Source: Methylobacter sp015476545 (GTDB taxonomy: Bacteria; Pseudomonadota; Gammaproteobacteria; Methylococcales; Methylomonadaceae). Taken from it: DNA of 64,000 bases. Location of the stretch: NCBI RefSeq assembly GCF_052162025.1, contig NZ_CP197401.1:2232001-2296000 (forward strand), in the 5' to 3' direction. Position numbers and translations under genes: made by a program. Below, in pieces: positions 33,285-41,870 of this stretch. Under the pieces are notes generated by a model, which was not told the DNA's origin, ran no database searches, and was given only the letters and a program-made list of their open reading frames with translations. The stretch's first letter is position 1. Every line of letters begins with the position of its first letter.

Positions 33285-34450
33285 GACGCTGGCCGTGCGG
33301 GTTCCCGGTTGACGAGCTCTACCCTGGCGCCTTCGCGCAGCTTGTCGATGCCGTCGACCACGACCTGTTCGCCGGGTTTAAGCCCTTCGAGCACGGCGAC
33401 CTTTTCGGATTCGGCGGGGCCCAGTTTCAGCGGGCGCACGCTGATGGTCTTGTCTTCCTTCACGACATAGGCGAAGGCGCCGGGCGTTCCGCGCTGAATG
33501 GCGGCAGCCGGTATGATCGTGACGTCGCGCAATGTATCCACAGTCATCCTGACGTTGACGAACTGGTTCGGAAACAGGGCGTGGTCTTTATTATCGAACT
33601 GTGCCTTGAACCTGATGGTGCCGGTCGCGATGTCGATCTGATTGTCCACGGCTACGAGCTTGCCCAGAGATAGGCGGGTATTGCCTGAGCGGTCGTATGC
33701 CTCAATAGGCAATGTTTCGCCGGCACGCAGCCGTTTCATGACGGCCGGCAGATCGGCTTCAGGCAACGTGAATACGACCGTGATGGGCTGAATCTGCGTC
33801 AGCACGACCAGTCCATTGGTATCGGACGTTTTCACGATATTGCCCTTATCGACCAGCCGCAGACCCAGGCGTCCCGTGAACGGGGCCGTGATGCGCGTGT
33901 AGGTCAACTGCAGTTTGGCGTCAGCGATCAGCCCGCGGTCGGTTTCCACAGTGCCCCGGTACTGTCTGACCAAGGCTTCCTGCGTGGCTGTCTGCTGCGC
34001 AGCGATGGAGTCCTGCTCGAGCAGCGTTTGGTAGCGCTCCAGATCGAGCTGTGCATTTTTCAGCAGCGCTTCATCGCGAAGCAGCTGGCCTTCGGCCTGC
34101 ATGAGCTGAGCCTGGAACGGGCGCGGGTCGATTTCCGCCAGCAGATCGCCTTCGCGCACTACCTGGCCTTCTTGAAAAGCGACACGGATCAGTTCGCCGT
34201 CGACGCGCGATCGGATCGTCGCCGTATTGAGCGCCGTCACTGTGCCCAGCCCGTTCAGATAAATCGGGAAATCGCCCTGTCTGGCCGGCTCGGCTACAAC
34301 CGCAACGGTGGAAAAGTCGGGCTTGCCCGGTTTTTCGGCATTTTGTTGTTGCGGCTGGTCGTTACGGGGCTTGATGAGATAGGCAGCCGTTATGATCGAA
34401 AGGAGGACAGCCAGCCCGATTAGAAGCAGCTTCAAGTTACGCGATTTCAT
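33281..34450 (-). CDS. mdtA: RND efflux periplasmic adaptor, MdtA type
   Basis: A 389-residue membrane-fusion protein. An N-terminal signal-anchor (LLLIGLAVLLSIITAAYLI) is followed by a lipoyl half (GLGTVTALNTATIRSRVDGE, VREGDLLAEIDPRPFQAQL), a coiled-coil hairpin and the second lipoyl half (RITAPFTGRLGLRLVDKGN). A beta-barrel and the membrane-proximal domain complete it. This is the standard adaptor layout that connects RND pump chains to a TolC channel. It is the promoter-proximal gene of the three-gene operon. The intergenic region upstream holds no visible regulator gene such as the BaeSR pair found beside mdtABC in E. coli. Confidence 0.87.
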   Translation of the reverse strand: MKSRNLKLLLIGLAVLLSIITAAYLIKPRNDQPQQQNAEKPGKPDFSTVAVVAEPARQGDFPIYLNGLGTVTALNTATIRSRVDGELIRVAFQEGQVVREGDLLAEIDPRPFQAQLMQAEGQLLRDEALLKNAQLDLERYQTLLEQDSIAAQQTATQEALVRQYRGTVETDRGLIADAKLQLTYTRITAPFTGRLGLRLVDKGNIVKTSDTNGLVVLTQIQPITVVFTLPEADLPAVMKRLRAGETLPIEAYDRSGNTRLSLGKLVAVDNQIDIATGTIRFKAQFDNKDHALFPNQFVNVRMTVDTLRDVTIIPAAAIQRGTPGAFAYVVKEDKTISVRPLKLGPAESEKVAVLEGLKPGEQVVVDGIDKLREGARVELVNREPARPAS

Positions 34451-34885
34451 TTAATGGAGCGCTTCCTTCAATAAAGCGGAGGATAAAAATTTCAATATTA
34501 ATGTTCAATGGCTGAGATGCAATAGCTAAGGTTTTTTATCGGGAAAGCCATAAAGGCTTAAAGACTATCAACTTAAAGCGTAAGGCCACGAAATCCATGA
34601 AGAAAATTGTAATACTTCAAACCGGATCTGACGATTTTAAATATTGAGCCGGGCCGGGCACTTGCTATACATCCGTATTTTTAAACCTTTAAAAATACGG
34701 CGGTCAACTCTAGTGCCTCGTTTGGCGCTGAGTCCTGCCAATTCGGGCTGATGCTTGAACGCCCAAGCCAGAGAGGCCGGTGAGATAGTTGTCTTGAGCG
34801 CGAGCGATGCGCGTTTACGCATCCGGCCCAACTCAGAGCGTGAAAAACAGCGCTCTGCAGGTGTGGGCCGGGCAGGGGCGATGAG
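34451..34885. other. Intergenic region upstream of mdtA
   Basis: No supported gene. A 64-residue minus-strand frame at 34,637-34,831 has no ribosome-binding site or recognisable homology. The AT-rich part next to 34,450 should contain the efflux operon promoter; no clear operator is seen. Confidence 0.4.
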
Positions 34886-35590
34886 TTAGACAGATACCCG
34901 ATCAGACCGGCGTTTTCCTATAAAGCCCAGGCCGGCCAAAGCCGAGCCGAACAGCCATGCTGCGGCAGGGGCAGGGACAGGGCTTACGTCGCTGACGCCG
35001 ACAGTGATCCCTCTCCAGTTCTCGGAGCCGTTCTCAGCCCATGAAATAGAGCTGAAAGTGCCTAGGAATTGGAGGGTGCCGTGTCCTTCGCCTAAATGAG
35101 TTGAAGACAGTATATTGCCGTTTCCGCTGTTCAGCGTATCGCAGCCCCAATAGCCGCAGCCGGAACTCAGGACTGTGAACGGCGCATCAAAAGTCCAGCT
35201 TGGGCCGTTAAAGCTGACGACGGCCATGATTGGATTGGTTACCGGCGTTGAGAACGTAATTGTGTTCATCGGGGTGCCTTGGCCCAGGCGGAGGATATCG
35301 GTGTTCAAGGAATCCGGTGCGTTATCCACTGTTGCACTGGTGTAGGCATTAGGCGACCAGTAATTTGCGCCGCCTGAGATTTGCGCGGAATATAACCCGC
35401 CGCTGTAGGCAACATTGACAGTAGACGAGTCCGCCAGCGTAATGATGCCTGACGCTGATCCGCTGTTGCCGGCGCTTGCCGATACCCAGTCTGTCCAATA
35501 AACCGGAGCTGCGGCGGCGGTAGCCGGCGCAAAAGCGCTAATAAGTGCGACAGCGCCGATCACCTTCGAAAATGATAGAGAATGCTTCAT
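34886..35590 (-). CDS. Secreted protein with VPxPA-CTERM sorting signal
   Basis: A 234-residue protein with a signal peptide (VIGAVALISAFAPATAAAA) and the C-terminal tripartite tail PVPAPAAAWLFGSALAGLGF followed by IGKRRSD: sorting motif, transmembrane helix, basic end. This is the VPxPA variant of PEP-CTERM, processed by an exosortase and linked to extracellular matrix or surface display. The mature region is rich in Ser, Asn and Gly, with a cysteine pair (GCGYWGCDTL). No exosortase gene is in the window. The product's role is unknown. Confidence 0.8.
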   Translation of the reverse strand: MKHSLSFSKVIGAVALISAFAPATAAAAPVYWTDWVSASAGNSGSASGIITLADSSTVNVAYSGGLYSAQISGGANYWSPNAYTSATVDNAPDSLNTDILRLGQGTPMNTITFSTPVTNPIMAVVSFNGPSWTFDAPFTVLSSGCGYWGCDTLNSGNGNILSSTHLGEGHGTLQFLGTFSSISWAENGSENWRGITVGVSDVSPVPAPAAAWLFGSALAGLGFIGKRRSDRVSV

Positions 35591-35753
35591 TATTTAATTT
35601 TTCCTGATTTGAATAGAGGGCTTAGTGGAGTTTCATATTTTATACCCTTGCCCAAACTGATCAATAAATAACGGATTTTTAAACGTAAATTCTCTAAGCC
35701 GACTAATTGAACAGTGCTTTGAAAAGCCCGGCATGAGATTTGCCGGTACTGCG

Positions 35754-37964
35754 TCATCCGGGCTTGGTCGCATTCTTCTGTTGTTTCACTGTATGCCGTA
35801 ATTCCAGGCGTAATTGTTCCGGCATCGCAGCCAGGCCCTCGCAAGGTTTTTCAGCATCTATTGCCCGGATCAAGGCGGTCGCCAGGCCAAAATCGGGATC
35901 ATTCTCGGTGAAGTCGTCCATGCCCCGCCTTGCGATGCCTACGGCAATTGAAGCATCGGAACAAGCCAGTCCGATCAGCTTCGGGTGCAGCACATGGGTT
36001 CGATAAGCATTCAGTTGCGCCGGTTTACTGTATTTGCAGTCCAGCAAGGTTGGATTATCGCTGTAGCAATCTTTCCGACTGGCCGCTTTGCCTGGCAACA
36101 AACGAGTGCCGGCGCGTTCCATACGGGTCTGGAAGGCGCTGAATTTTTCGGCGTCCAGTAACTGCTTGAAGGCTGTTTCCAACCGGTGCTGTTGCTGCTC
36201 ATTCCAGTCTGACCATGCGCTATCGGAAATATAGATGCCGTCGAGATTGGCTTTCGACCAGTCAGTCCCTTGCAGTCGCGCTTCCCGCAATTCTGCGCCC
36301 TGTAGTTCCGCCAGGGTTAAATCCGCGCCCTGCAGATTAGCAAAGACCATGTTGGCGCCTTGTAGATTCGCCTTGCGCAGGATGGTGCCCTGCAGCTTAG
36401 CGCCGCGCAGGTCCGCCCCCTGCAGCTTAGCGCCGCGCAGATCCACGCCCTGCAGGTTTGCGCCGCGCAGATCCACGCTCTGCAGAATCGCCCAACTCAG
36501 GTCGGCGCCTTGGAGATCCGCACCGCGCAGATCTGCGCCCTGCAGATTCGCCTCGATCAATCCCGCGCCTTGCAGCTGCGTTCCACCCAGGATGGCGCCC
36601 TGCAACTGCGTCTTATCCCAGCCGATCACGCCCTGGAGTTTGGCTTTCAGCAGAACTGCGCCCTGCAACTGGACATGCCGAATATCGGCTTTAGGCAGCA
36701 TGGCTCCGTACAAATTGGCAAAGCGCAGATCGCGATTTTGCAGGTTAAGTCCGTCGAATTCCTTGAAGGCCGCATCGCGGATCTGCTTGTTCGGATCTGT
36801 TGCCCGCGTCAGCAGCGACAGGGAAACTTCCTTGGGCACAAGCCGGGCTTCTCTGAGGTCGAGATTGCGCGTAAAAAGGTCTAAATTGAACCATGAGCAA
36901 GGGCCCAGCACTACCTGAAGCATCGTGGCATCGGTCTTGGCAGCCTCGGCTAAAGATGTGCAGGAGACGGTGCCGTATTTATGGGCGGCAACGCTCAGCC
37001 ATGACTCCGGCATTCTCCGGATCAGCCAGTCTTCGAGATAATAAGGGGTGTCCTCCGATTGGGACTCGTCATTCGGCGGAAAATAATAGGTCTGTACGGT
37101 AATGCTGCCGGGAACTACCGCGACAATACTGAGCAGAATGATGAGCGGCACTGAGATCATCAATATCACCATGCCCTTTGGCTCAACGCCGGGCGGCTGC
37201 ACGGGCCGGGGAGGGATTTCCCGGAAGTGCCGGTTTGGCCAGCGCCGCTGGATCGACCGCGCCAGCCGATTCCATCCGAGGATGCCCAAATGCCGGAGCC
37301 ATGCCGGCCAATAGCCCACGAGATTGAAGGCAAAATTCTGCCACCACTCCCGCGCCCTGTCCTGGGGTGAAGCAATCAGCGGCCACAGGGCGAGCAGCAT
37401 GCCCGCATCGGTCCAGACCGAGAGGCGCTGAGACCAGGTGATGCCTTCGTCGTGGAACGGCAGAAAGCGGATTTGCGCAGCCAGCAATATGAATAAGGGC
37501 AGGGCAATGATAGTAGTGCCAACGACCAGCGACAGCAGCCAGTTGATTAGCCAGACATTGGAGCGTCCGACGATCAGATGGGTGAAAGGGAAGATGAACA
37601 GGCGGTCGCGTATTTGCTGCCCGGCATGCGTATCAGGCAGATCGCGGTCCAGGTTCCAGAGTTTATTGGAAAGCAGCTCCAGTTGCATGAGCAGGTTGAA
37701 GTGCAGCAGGACCAGCATCCACGGGGCAAAGGCGTAAAAGGTGGTCAGCGGTACTTCCACATCCAGAATCGGCAGTTTGATCGGGCTGATGCGCAGCATG
37801 TCTTCATGCGTGGTGCCCCAGACGATGACGCCGAGATAGGCGGCGAATGCTATAAATGCGATATGAAGGGCGGCTACCGATTGTGATGCGGAGTTCGCTG
37901 AGTCCAGCAGTTTTTCAATATGCGGAGAGGTTTCCGGGTGAGCTGGCGGTGCAGTATGGGACAT
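35754..37964 (-). CDS. Membrane protein with pentapeptide-repeat domain
   Basis: A 736-residue protein. The N-terminal third has four likely membrane helices (for example HIAFIAFAAYLGVIVWG, FAPWMLVLLHFNLLMQL, WLLSLVVGTTIIALPLFIL and MVILMISVPLIILLSIV). From about residue 415 to 580 it consists of A(D/N/K)L-type pentapeptide repeats of the LQGADLRGA.LQGA kind, which form a right-handed quadrilateral beta-helix. A C-terminal region of 130 residues has several cysteines. The repeats are unusually regular at the DNA level (CTGCAG at many repeat starts). Function is unknown; pentapeptide proteins bind topoisomerases or serve as scaffolds, but a membrane-tethered one is more likely a scaffold. Confidence 0.8.
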   Translation of the reverse strand: MSHTAPPAHPETSPHIEKLLDSANSASQSVAALHIAFIAFAAYLGVIVWGTTHEDMLRISPIKLPILDVEVPLTTFYAFAPWMLVLLHFNLLMQLELLSNKLWNLDRDLPDTHAGQQIRDRLFIFPFTHLIVGRSNVWLINWLLSLVVGTTIIALPLFILLAAQIRFLPFHDEGITWSQRLSVWTDAGMLLALWPLIASPQDRAREWWQNFAFNLVGYWPAWLRHLGILGWNRLARSIQRRWPNRHFREIPPRPVQPPGVEPKGMVILMISVPLIILLSIVAVVPGSITVQTYYFPPNDESQSEDTPYYLEDWLIRRMPESWLSVAAHKYGTVSCTSLAEAAKTDATMLQVVLGPCSWFNLDLFTRNLDLREARLVPKEVSLSLLTRATDPNKQIRDAAFKEFDGLNLQNRDLRFANLYGAMLPKADIRHVQLQGAVLLKAKLQGVIGWDKTQLQGAILGGTQLQGAGLIEANLQGADLRGADLQGADLSWAILQSVDLRGANLQGVDLRGAKLQGADLRGAKLQGTILRKANLQGANMVFANLQGADLTLAELQGAELREARLQGTDWSKANLDGIYISDSAWSDWNEQQQHRLETAFKQLLDAEKFSAFQTRMERAGTRLLPGKAASRKDCYSDNPTLLDCKYSKPAQLNAYRTHVLHPKLIGLACSDASIAVGIARRGMDDFTENDPDFGLATALIRAIDAEKPCEGLAAMPEQLRLELRHTVKQQKNATKPG

Positions 37965-38097
37965 GGCGGTGGATGCTGTTGCTGCCGACTGGTGATGTTT
38001 CAGTATAAATCAGCTGAATTAATTCTTCATTATGATTGCGCATTGATTTTCTATACAAGCTAGGGGACACTGATCTTGATGGTTTACAGTAGAACGC

Positions 38098-39420
38098 CTA
38101 TTTCGTAGCGGGAGTCACCCGCCAAATAGTGTTGCCGACGTCATCGGCGACAAGCAGCGCACCCGATCGGTCAACCGCCACGCCGACCGGGCGGCCCAGA
38201 GCATCACCGTCCGCGCTGACAAAGCCGACAAGTACATTCTTTGGTGGCAGGGTAGGCCGCCCGTCAACAAACGGCACAAAAATCACTTTATAGCCGCTCC
38301 GCGGTTCGCGGTTCCATGAGCCGTGCTGACCAATAAATGCCCCTCCTTTAAAGCGTTTCGGCAATAAATCGCCCTCATAGAAGACAAGCCCGAGCGAGGC
38401 TGTGTGTGCACCCAAGGCATAATCCGGCACAATGGCTTTAGCCACCAGATCAGGCCGAGGCGGCTTCACCCTTGAATCGACATGCTGACCGTAATAGCTA
38501 TAAGGCCATCCATAAAATGCGCCATCTTTTACCGAAGTCATATAGTCAGGCACCAGATCACTGCCGATCTCATCGCGTTCATTGACGACTGTCCAGAGCG
38601 CGCCGCTCCGCGGTTCCCAATCCATGCCGTTCGGATTGCGCAAGCCCGAGGCAAAGATGCGCCACTGGCCTGTTGCCGGGTCAACTTCCCAGATAGCGGC
38701 GCGGTTGGCCTCGTTTTCCATGCCGTTCTCGCCGACATTGCTGTTCGAGCCGACCGTGACATACAGTTTTGAACCATCGCGGCTGGCAATTACATTTTTG
38801 GTCCAGTGATGGTTGATGGGATCTGCCGGCAAATCGATCACCTTGACGCCGGTACCAGTGATCTGCGTTTCACCCGTACGATAAGGGAAACGCATCAGTT
38901 TATCAGTATCGGCGACATAAAAATCATTGCCGACAAGCGTCATGCCAAAAGGTGAGTTCAGTCCTTGCAGGAAGATTGTGCGCGTTTCGACGGTGCCGTC
39001 ACCATTGGCATCGCGCAGCAGCGTGATGCGGTTAGCGCTCGGTGGAGTTGCTCCCGCACGATCCATAAACCACTTCATGAGCCAGCCTTTAATGCCTTTG
39101 TCGCCTTCAGGATTGGGCGGAGCACTGGCTTCGGCGACCAGCACATCGTTGTTAGGGAGCACATAGAGCCAGCGCGGATGACTTAAGCCTGCGGCAAAGG
39201 CGCTCACCGCAAGCCCAGGGGCAGCCTTAGGCTTGGCATCTGCTGGCCAGCCTTTGGCAGGCGCGATATTGACAGTGGGTATTAGTGTTGGGTTGGGCGG
39301 CGGCAGCTTCGGATGAGGACCGATGCCAGCCTGTTCGGGTAACGTCGCGACATCACCACAGGCGTTTAAAGTCAGTAAAAGCAGACAAGCGATCAGGTGA
39401 AAGAGGGCAGAGCGTTGCAT
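38098..39420 (-). CDS. PQQ-dependent sugar dehydrogenase/sorbosone dehydrogenase-like lipoprotein
   Basis: The start at 39,420 has GGAGAT upstream and yields a lipoprotein signal (ALFHLIACLLLLTLNACGD, lipobox LNAC); the longer frame to 39,528 has no such support. The 440-residue protein has the six-bladed propeller pattern of the GSDH/sorbosone dehydrogenase family: GLSHPRWLYVLPNNDVLVAE, FLQGLNSPFGMTLVGNDFYV, NVGENGMENEANRAAIWEVD, FIGQHGSWNREPRSGYKVIF and a PVGVAVDRSGALLVADDVGN ending. It probably oxidises a sugar or aldehyde in the periplasm using PQQ. The substrate is not predictable. Confidence 0.8.
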   Translation of the reverse strand: MQRSALFHLIACLLLLTLNACGDVATLPEQAGIGPHPKLPPPNPTLIPTVNIAPAKGWPADAKPKAAPGLAVSAFAAGLSHPRWLYVLPNNDVLVAEASAPPNPEGDKGIKGWLMKWFMDRAGATPPSANRITLLRDANGDGTVETRTIFLQGLNSPFGMTLVGNDFYVADTDKLMRFPYRTGETQITGTGVKVIDLPADPINHHWTKNVIASRDGSKLYVTVGSNSNVGENGMENEANRAAIWEVDPATGQWRIFASGLRNPNGMDWEPRSGALWTVVNERDEIGSDLVPDYMTSVKDGAFYGWPYSYYGQHVDSRVKPPRPDLVAKAIVPDYALGAHTASLGLVFYEGDLLPKRFKGGAFIGQHGSWNREPRSGYKVIFVPFVDGRPTLPPKNVLVGFVSADGDALGRPVGVAVDRSGALLVADDVGNTIWRVTPATK

Positions 39421-39615
39421 GCAGCATCTCCGATTGGAAGGTAAGGAATAACTGTTGAAGGCACAAACCATAAATTTTGTAAAAGGTCGATCTGTGTGTA
39501 ACGTCGCGCGTTCTTCAAACTGAACCATAAGCCAGTTCCGGCGCGGTAAAAATATTCGCTTTATGCTTTCCCGGCACCGCTGCCAATATTCCTTAATGTC
39601 AGGACTTACGCAAGC

Positions 39616-39666
39616 CTGTGGAGGCGGCTTCGCCTAAAGCGCCTACTGTTGGTAGCCGCCCCACAG
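39616..39666. repeat. Inverted repeat (REP-type hairpin)
   Basis: Arms CTGTGGAGGCGGCT and AGCCGCCCCACAG with one bulged base, around a 24-base loop. It lies in non-coding sequence 196 bases upstream of the sugar dehydrogenase start. Confidence 0.6.
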
Positions 39667-39905
39667 ATTTTAAAACCGTTTTTCTCGGTAGTCCTGAAGT
39701 TTGACTATAACCGAGCCCTCAGACAGCATCTGTACGATATCGCACATAAAATGGCTCTGATGAGGCTAAACCGGTCAGCTCCGGCCAACTATATTGTTAG
39801 CGCAACGACAATCTTTACGGCTTGAAACATTAGCTTTTGCAGCATGCGCCTGCTCAGGAATGCGCTTCGGAAGATAAGTGGCTATATTATTAAAAATACA
39901 AAACA

Positions 39906-39926
39906 TATTATATCATAGACATATTG
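39906..39926. repeat. 21-base direct repeat, left copy
   Basis: This AT-rich sequence, reading TATTATATCATAGACATATT plus a G, recurs exactly at 47,217-47,237. The bases to its left (AAAATA.CAAA) are also partly shared. The two copies bracket the fimbrial operon and three further genes. Confidence 0.7.
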
Positions 39927-40359
39927 TTGGAAAAGCAAGTCTCTCAACTGTCTTTCCAGTGATTTGAGTTGCGCGATTCGATCTGCCAATCCACCGCTGT
40001 AACCACTGATCACCTAAATTTTCCTCAGTTTTTTGCACCCCTAATAGTTGATCCGGCCAGCGCAGGGGCGAACCGTTTCAAAGCATTTGACGTTGCCTAA
40101 TAGCTGAGGTAAGGTGATCATCCGTCCTGGGCAGGGATTCTGAACCTCAAATTCAAGGGCTCAAATAGGAAGATATAGCCAAAACAGATTTAGGAAAAAT
40201 ATGCTAAAGTACAGCTTGTGCCTGTTTACTTACAAGCATGGCATAGCGGTGTAAACCTAATTTGACATAAAACTACGACGTGTCTTGTCAGTAGGGTGAT
40301 ATTGGTTTTTATATTTCTTGTATAACTTGTATTTCAATAGCTTATTATTAGGGATAGAA

Positions 40360-40920
40360 ATGAAAAACAAAATTAAATTGATGATGTCTGGGGTGGGCTT
40401 GATTTCGGTATTGGCGCTACCGGGTTTGGCCCAGGCGTCGGACGGGACGATTACTTTTAATGGGGCTTTGACCGATTCGACCTGTACAGTTGTGCTTAAT
40501 GGCGGGGGAACCGGGACCGGCATTGTAACCCTACCCACGGTAGCCACCACTACATTGGCCAACACAGGAGATACAGCAGGTGCAACTCATTTTACGCTGG
40601 ATTTAACCGGCTGTACTGCCGCCGATGGCAAGACTACGGTCAATGCTTTCTTTGAGTCAGGGGCCGGTGTTGACCCCGCCACAGGCGATTTAATCAATCT
40701 GACCGTTGGCGGCGCAGGTAATGTTGTAGTTCAGCTTTTCCCGGAAAATAACCTGACTACCCAGATCAAACCGGGCGTGACTAATCAAGCGAAAGCGACA
40801 GATATAAACTTAATCGCCGGTAGCGGTACCCTCAATTATGTCGCGCAATACTATGCGCTTGATGCAACAACTGCCGGGGCTTATAGTTCTAATGTAACTT
40901 ACTCGCTGGTCTATAACTGA
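40360..40920 (+). CDS. Major fimbrial subunit (type 1 pilin)
   Basis: The start is the ATG at 40,360 rather than the upstream frame opening at 40,318. The product of 186 residues has a signal peptide (GVGLISVLALPGLAQA) and a mature type 1 pilin pattern: DGTITFNGALTDSTCTVVLN with the first disulfide Cys, LDLTGCTAADG with the second, and the C-terminal ..YSLVYN beta-strand with the penultimate aromatic recognised by chaperones. It is the first gene of a chaperone-usher operon and the likely shaft subunit. Confidence 0.88.
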   Translation: MKNKIKLMMSGVGLISVLALPGLAQASDGTITFNGALTDSTCTVVLNGGGTGTGIVTLPTVATTTLANTGDTAGATHFTLDLTGCTAADGKTTVNAFFESGAGVDPATGDLINLTVGGAGNVVVQLFPENNLTTQIKPGVTNQAKATDINLIAGSGTLNYVAQYYALDATTAGAYSSNVTYSLVYN

Positions 40921-41039
40921 TCAGATTTGTAATCCGCTGGTAAGCTCTTTTAGAACAGAGGCTTATTTGATATTCCTATCAGGCGCAGTACTGTAAGGTC
41001 TGCGCCCTATCATTTTTTGAAACAGCCCCATACGAATCC

Positions 41040-41801
41040 ATGATGCTGGCACGATTGACGTTTTTTTTTACATTCGCTTTTAACGCCTGGGTGGCATCGC
41101 TTGGGCTGGTTTCGCCGGCCACGGCTGGCGTGGTTATCGACGGCACCCGGGTGGTCTATCCCGGACAAAAACGGGAAGTCAGCATCAATGTTCACAATAA
41201 TGGGGAAACCCCATCGTTGGTGCAGGTCTGGCTCGATGCAGGTAACCCTCAGTCCAAACCCGGTGAGGACAAGGTTCCATTTTTGCTGACGCCGCCGTTG
41301 TTCCGCCTCGATCCCACCAAGGGCCAGAGCCTGCGTCTGTTCTATACCCAGGAACCCCTGCCAGTCGACCGGGAGTCACTGTTCTGGTTGAACGTGCTGG
41401 ATATCCCCCCGCGCGCGCCGGCAGATCTCGATAGGCCTAACAAGCTGGAATTCGCATTCAAACACCGCATCAAGGTGTTTTTTCGTCCGGACAACCTGCC
41501 CGGTACGGCCGCTGACGCGCCTGCGCAGTTGACCTGGAAGCTGGTGGCTAAGGATGGGCAAACCGCGCTGGAGGTTACCAACCCAACCCCGTATCATGTC
41601 TCGTTTGCCCAGGTGACAGCCATCGTAGGGGAGGATGCTCTCAACCTCAAAGCGGATATGGTGGGGCCTTTTGCTAGCCGGACGTTTGGCCTGCCTAAAC
41701 AGGACGTTGAACCGGCAGGGTTGTTGCGGGTGGATTACAGCTTTATCAATGACTACGGTGGAATTGCAGAAGCGACGTTTAAAGCGCCCACTGCGCGTTG
41801 A
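41040..41801 (+). CDS. Periplasmic fimbrial chaperone (PapD/FimC type)
   Basis: A 253-residue exported protein (signal ending SLGLVSPATA, with adjacent ATGs at 41,040 and 41,043 as possible starts). It shows the chaperone signatures: GTRVVYPGQKREVSINVHNN with the subunit-anchoring Arg, LFWLNVLDIPP, and EFAFKHRIKVFFRP with the second anchoring Lys/Arg of the G1 region. The product folds pilin subunits by donor-strand complementation. It lies between pilin and usher, the normal order. Confidence 0.92.
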   Translation: MMLARLTFFFTFAFNAWVASLGLVSPATAGVVIDGTRVVYPGQKREVSINVHNNGETPSLVQVWLDAGNPQSKPGEDKVPFLLTPPLFRLDPTKGQSLRLFYTQEPLPVDRESLFWLNVLDIPPRAPADLDRPNKLEFAFKHRIKVFFRPDNLPGTAADAPAQLTWKLVAKDGQTALEVTNPTPYHVSFAQVTAIVGEDALNLKADMVGPFASRTFGLPKQDVEPAGLLRVDYSFINDYGGIAEATFKAPTAR

Positions 41802-41870
41802 AGCAGCTATTGACCGATACAGCAATGGACCGCTGGCATAGCACCAAAAATTGAAAAATCGTGAAAATTT

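Larger units (their letters stand above)
39421..40359. other. 939-base intergenic region before the fimbrial operon
   Basis: No gene is supported. It holds a REP-type hairpin (39,616-39,666), a 21-base sequence repeated at 47,217 (39,906-39,926) and the presumed fimbrial promoter near 40,262. There TTGACA is visible, but no well-spaced -10 box follows. Confidence 0.5.

Noticed and set aside
34637..34831. A 64-residue minus-strand frame between mdtA and the VPxPA-CTERM gene
   Set aside because: No start signal or family resemblance; too little to call a gene.
40262..40290. Sigma-70 promoter for the fimbrial operon
   Set aside because: TTGACA is present, but no -10 box occurs at 16-18 bases, so it is not listed as a promoter.
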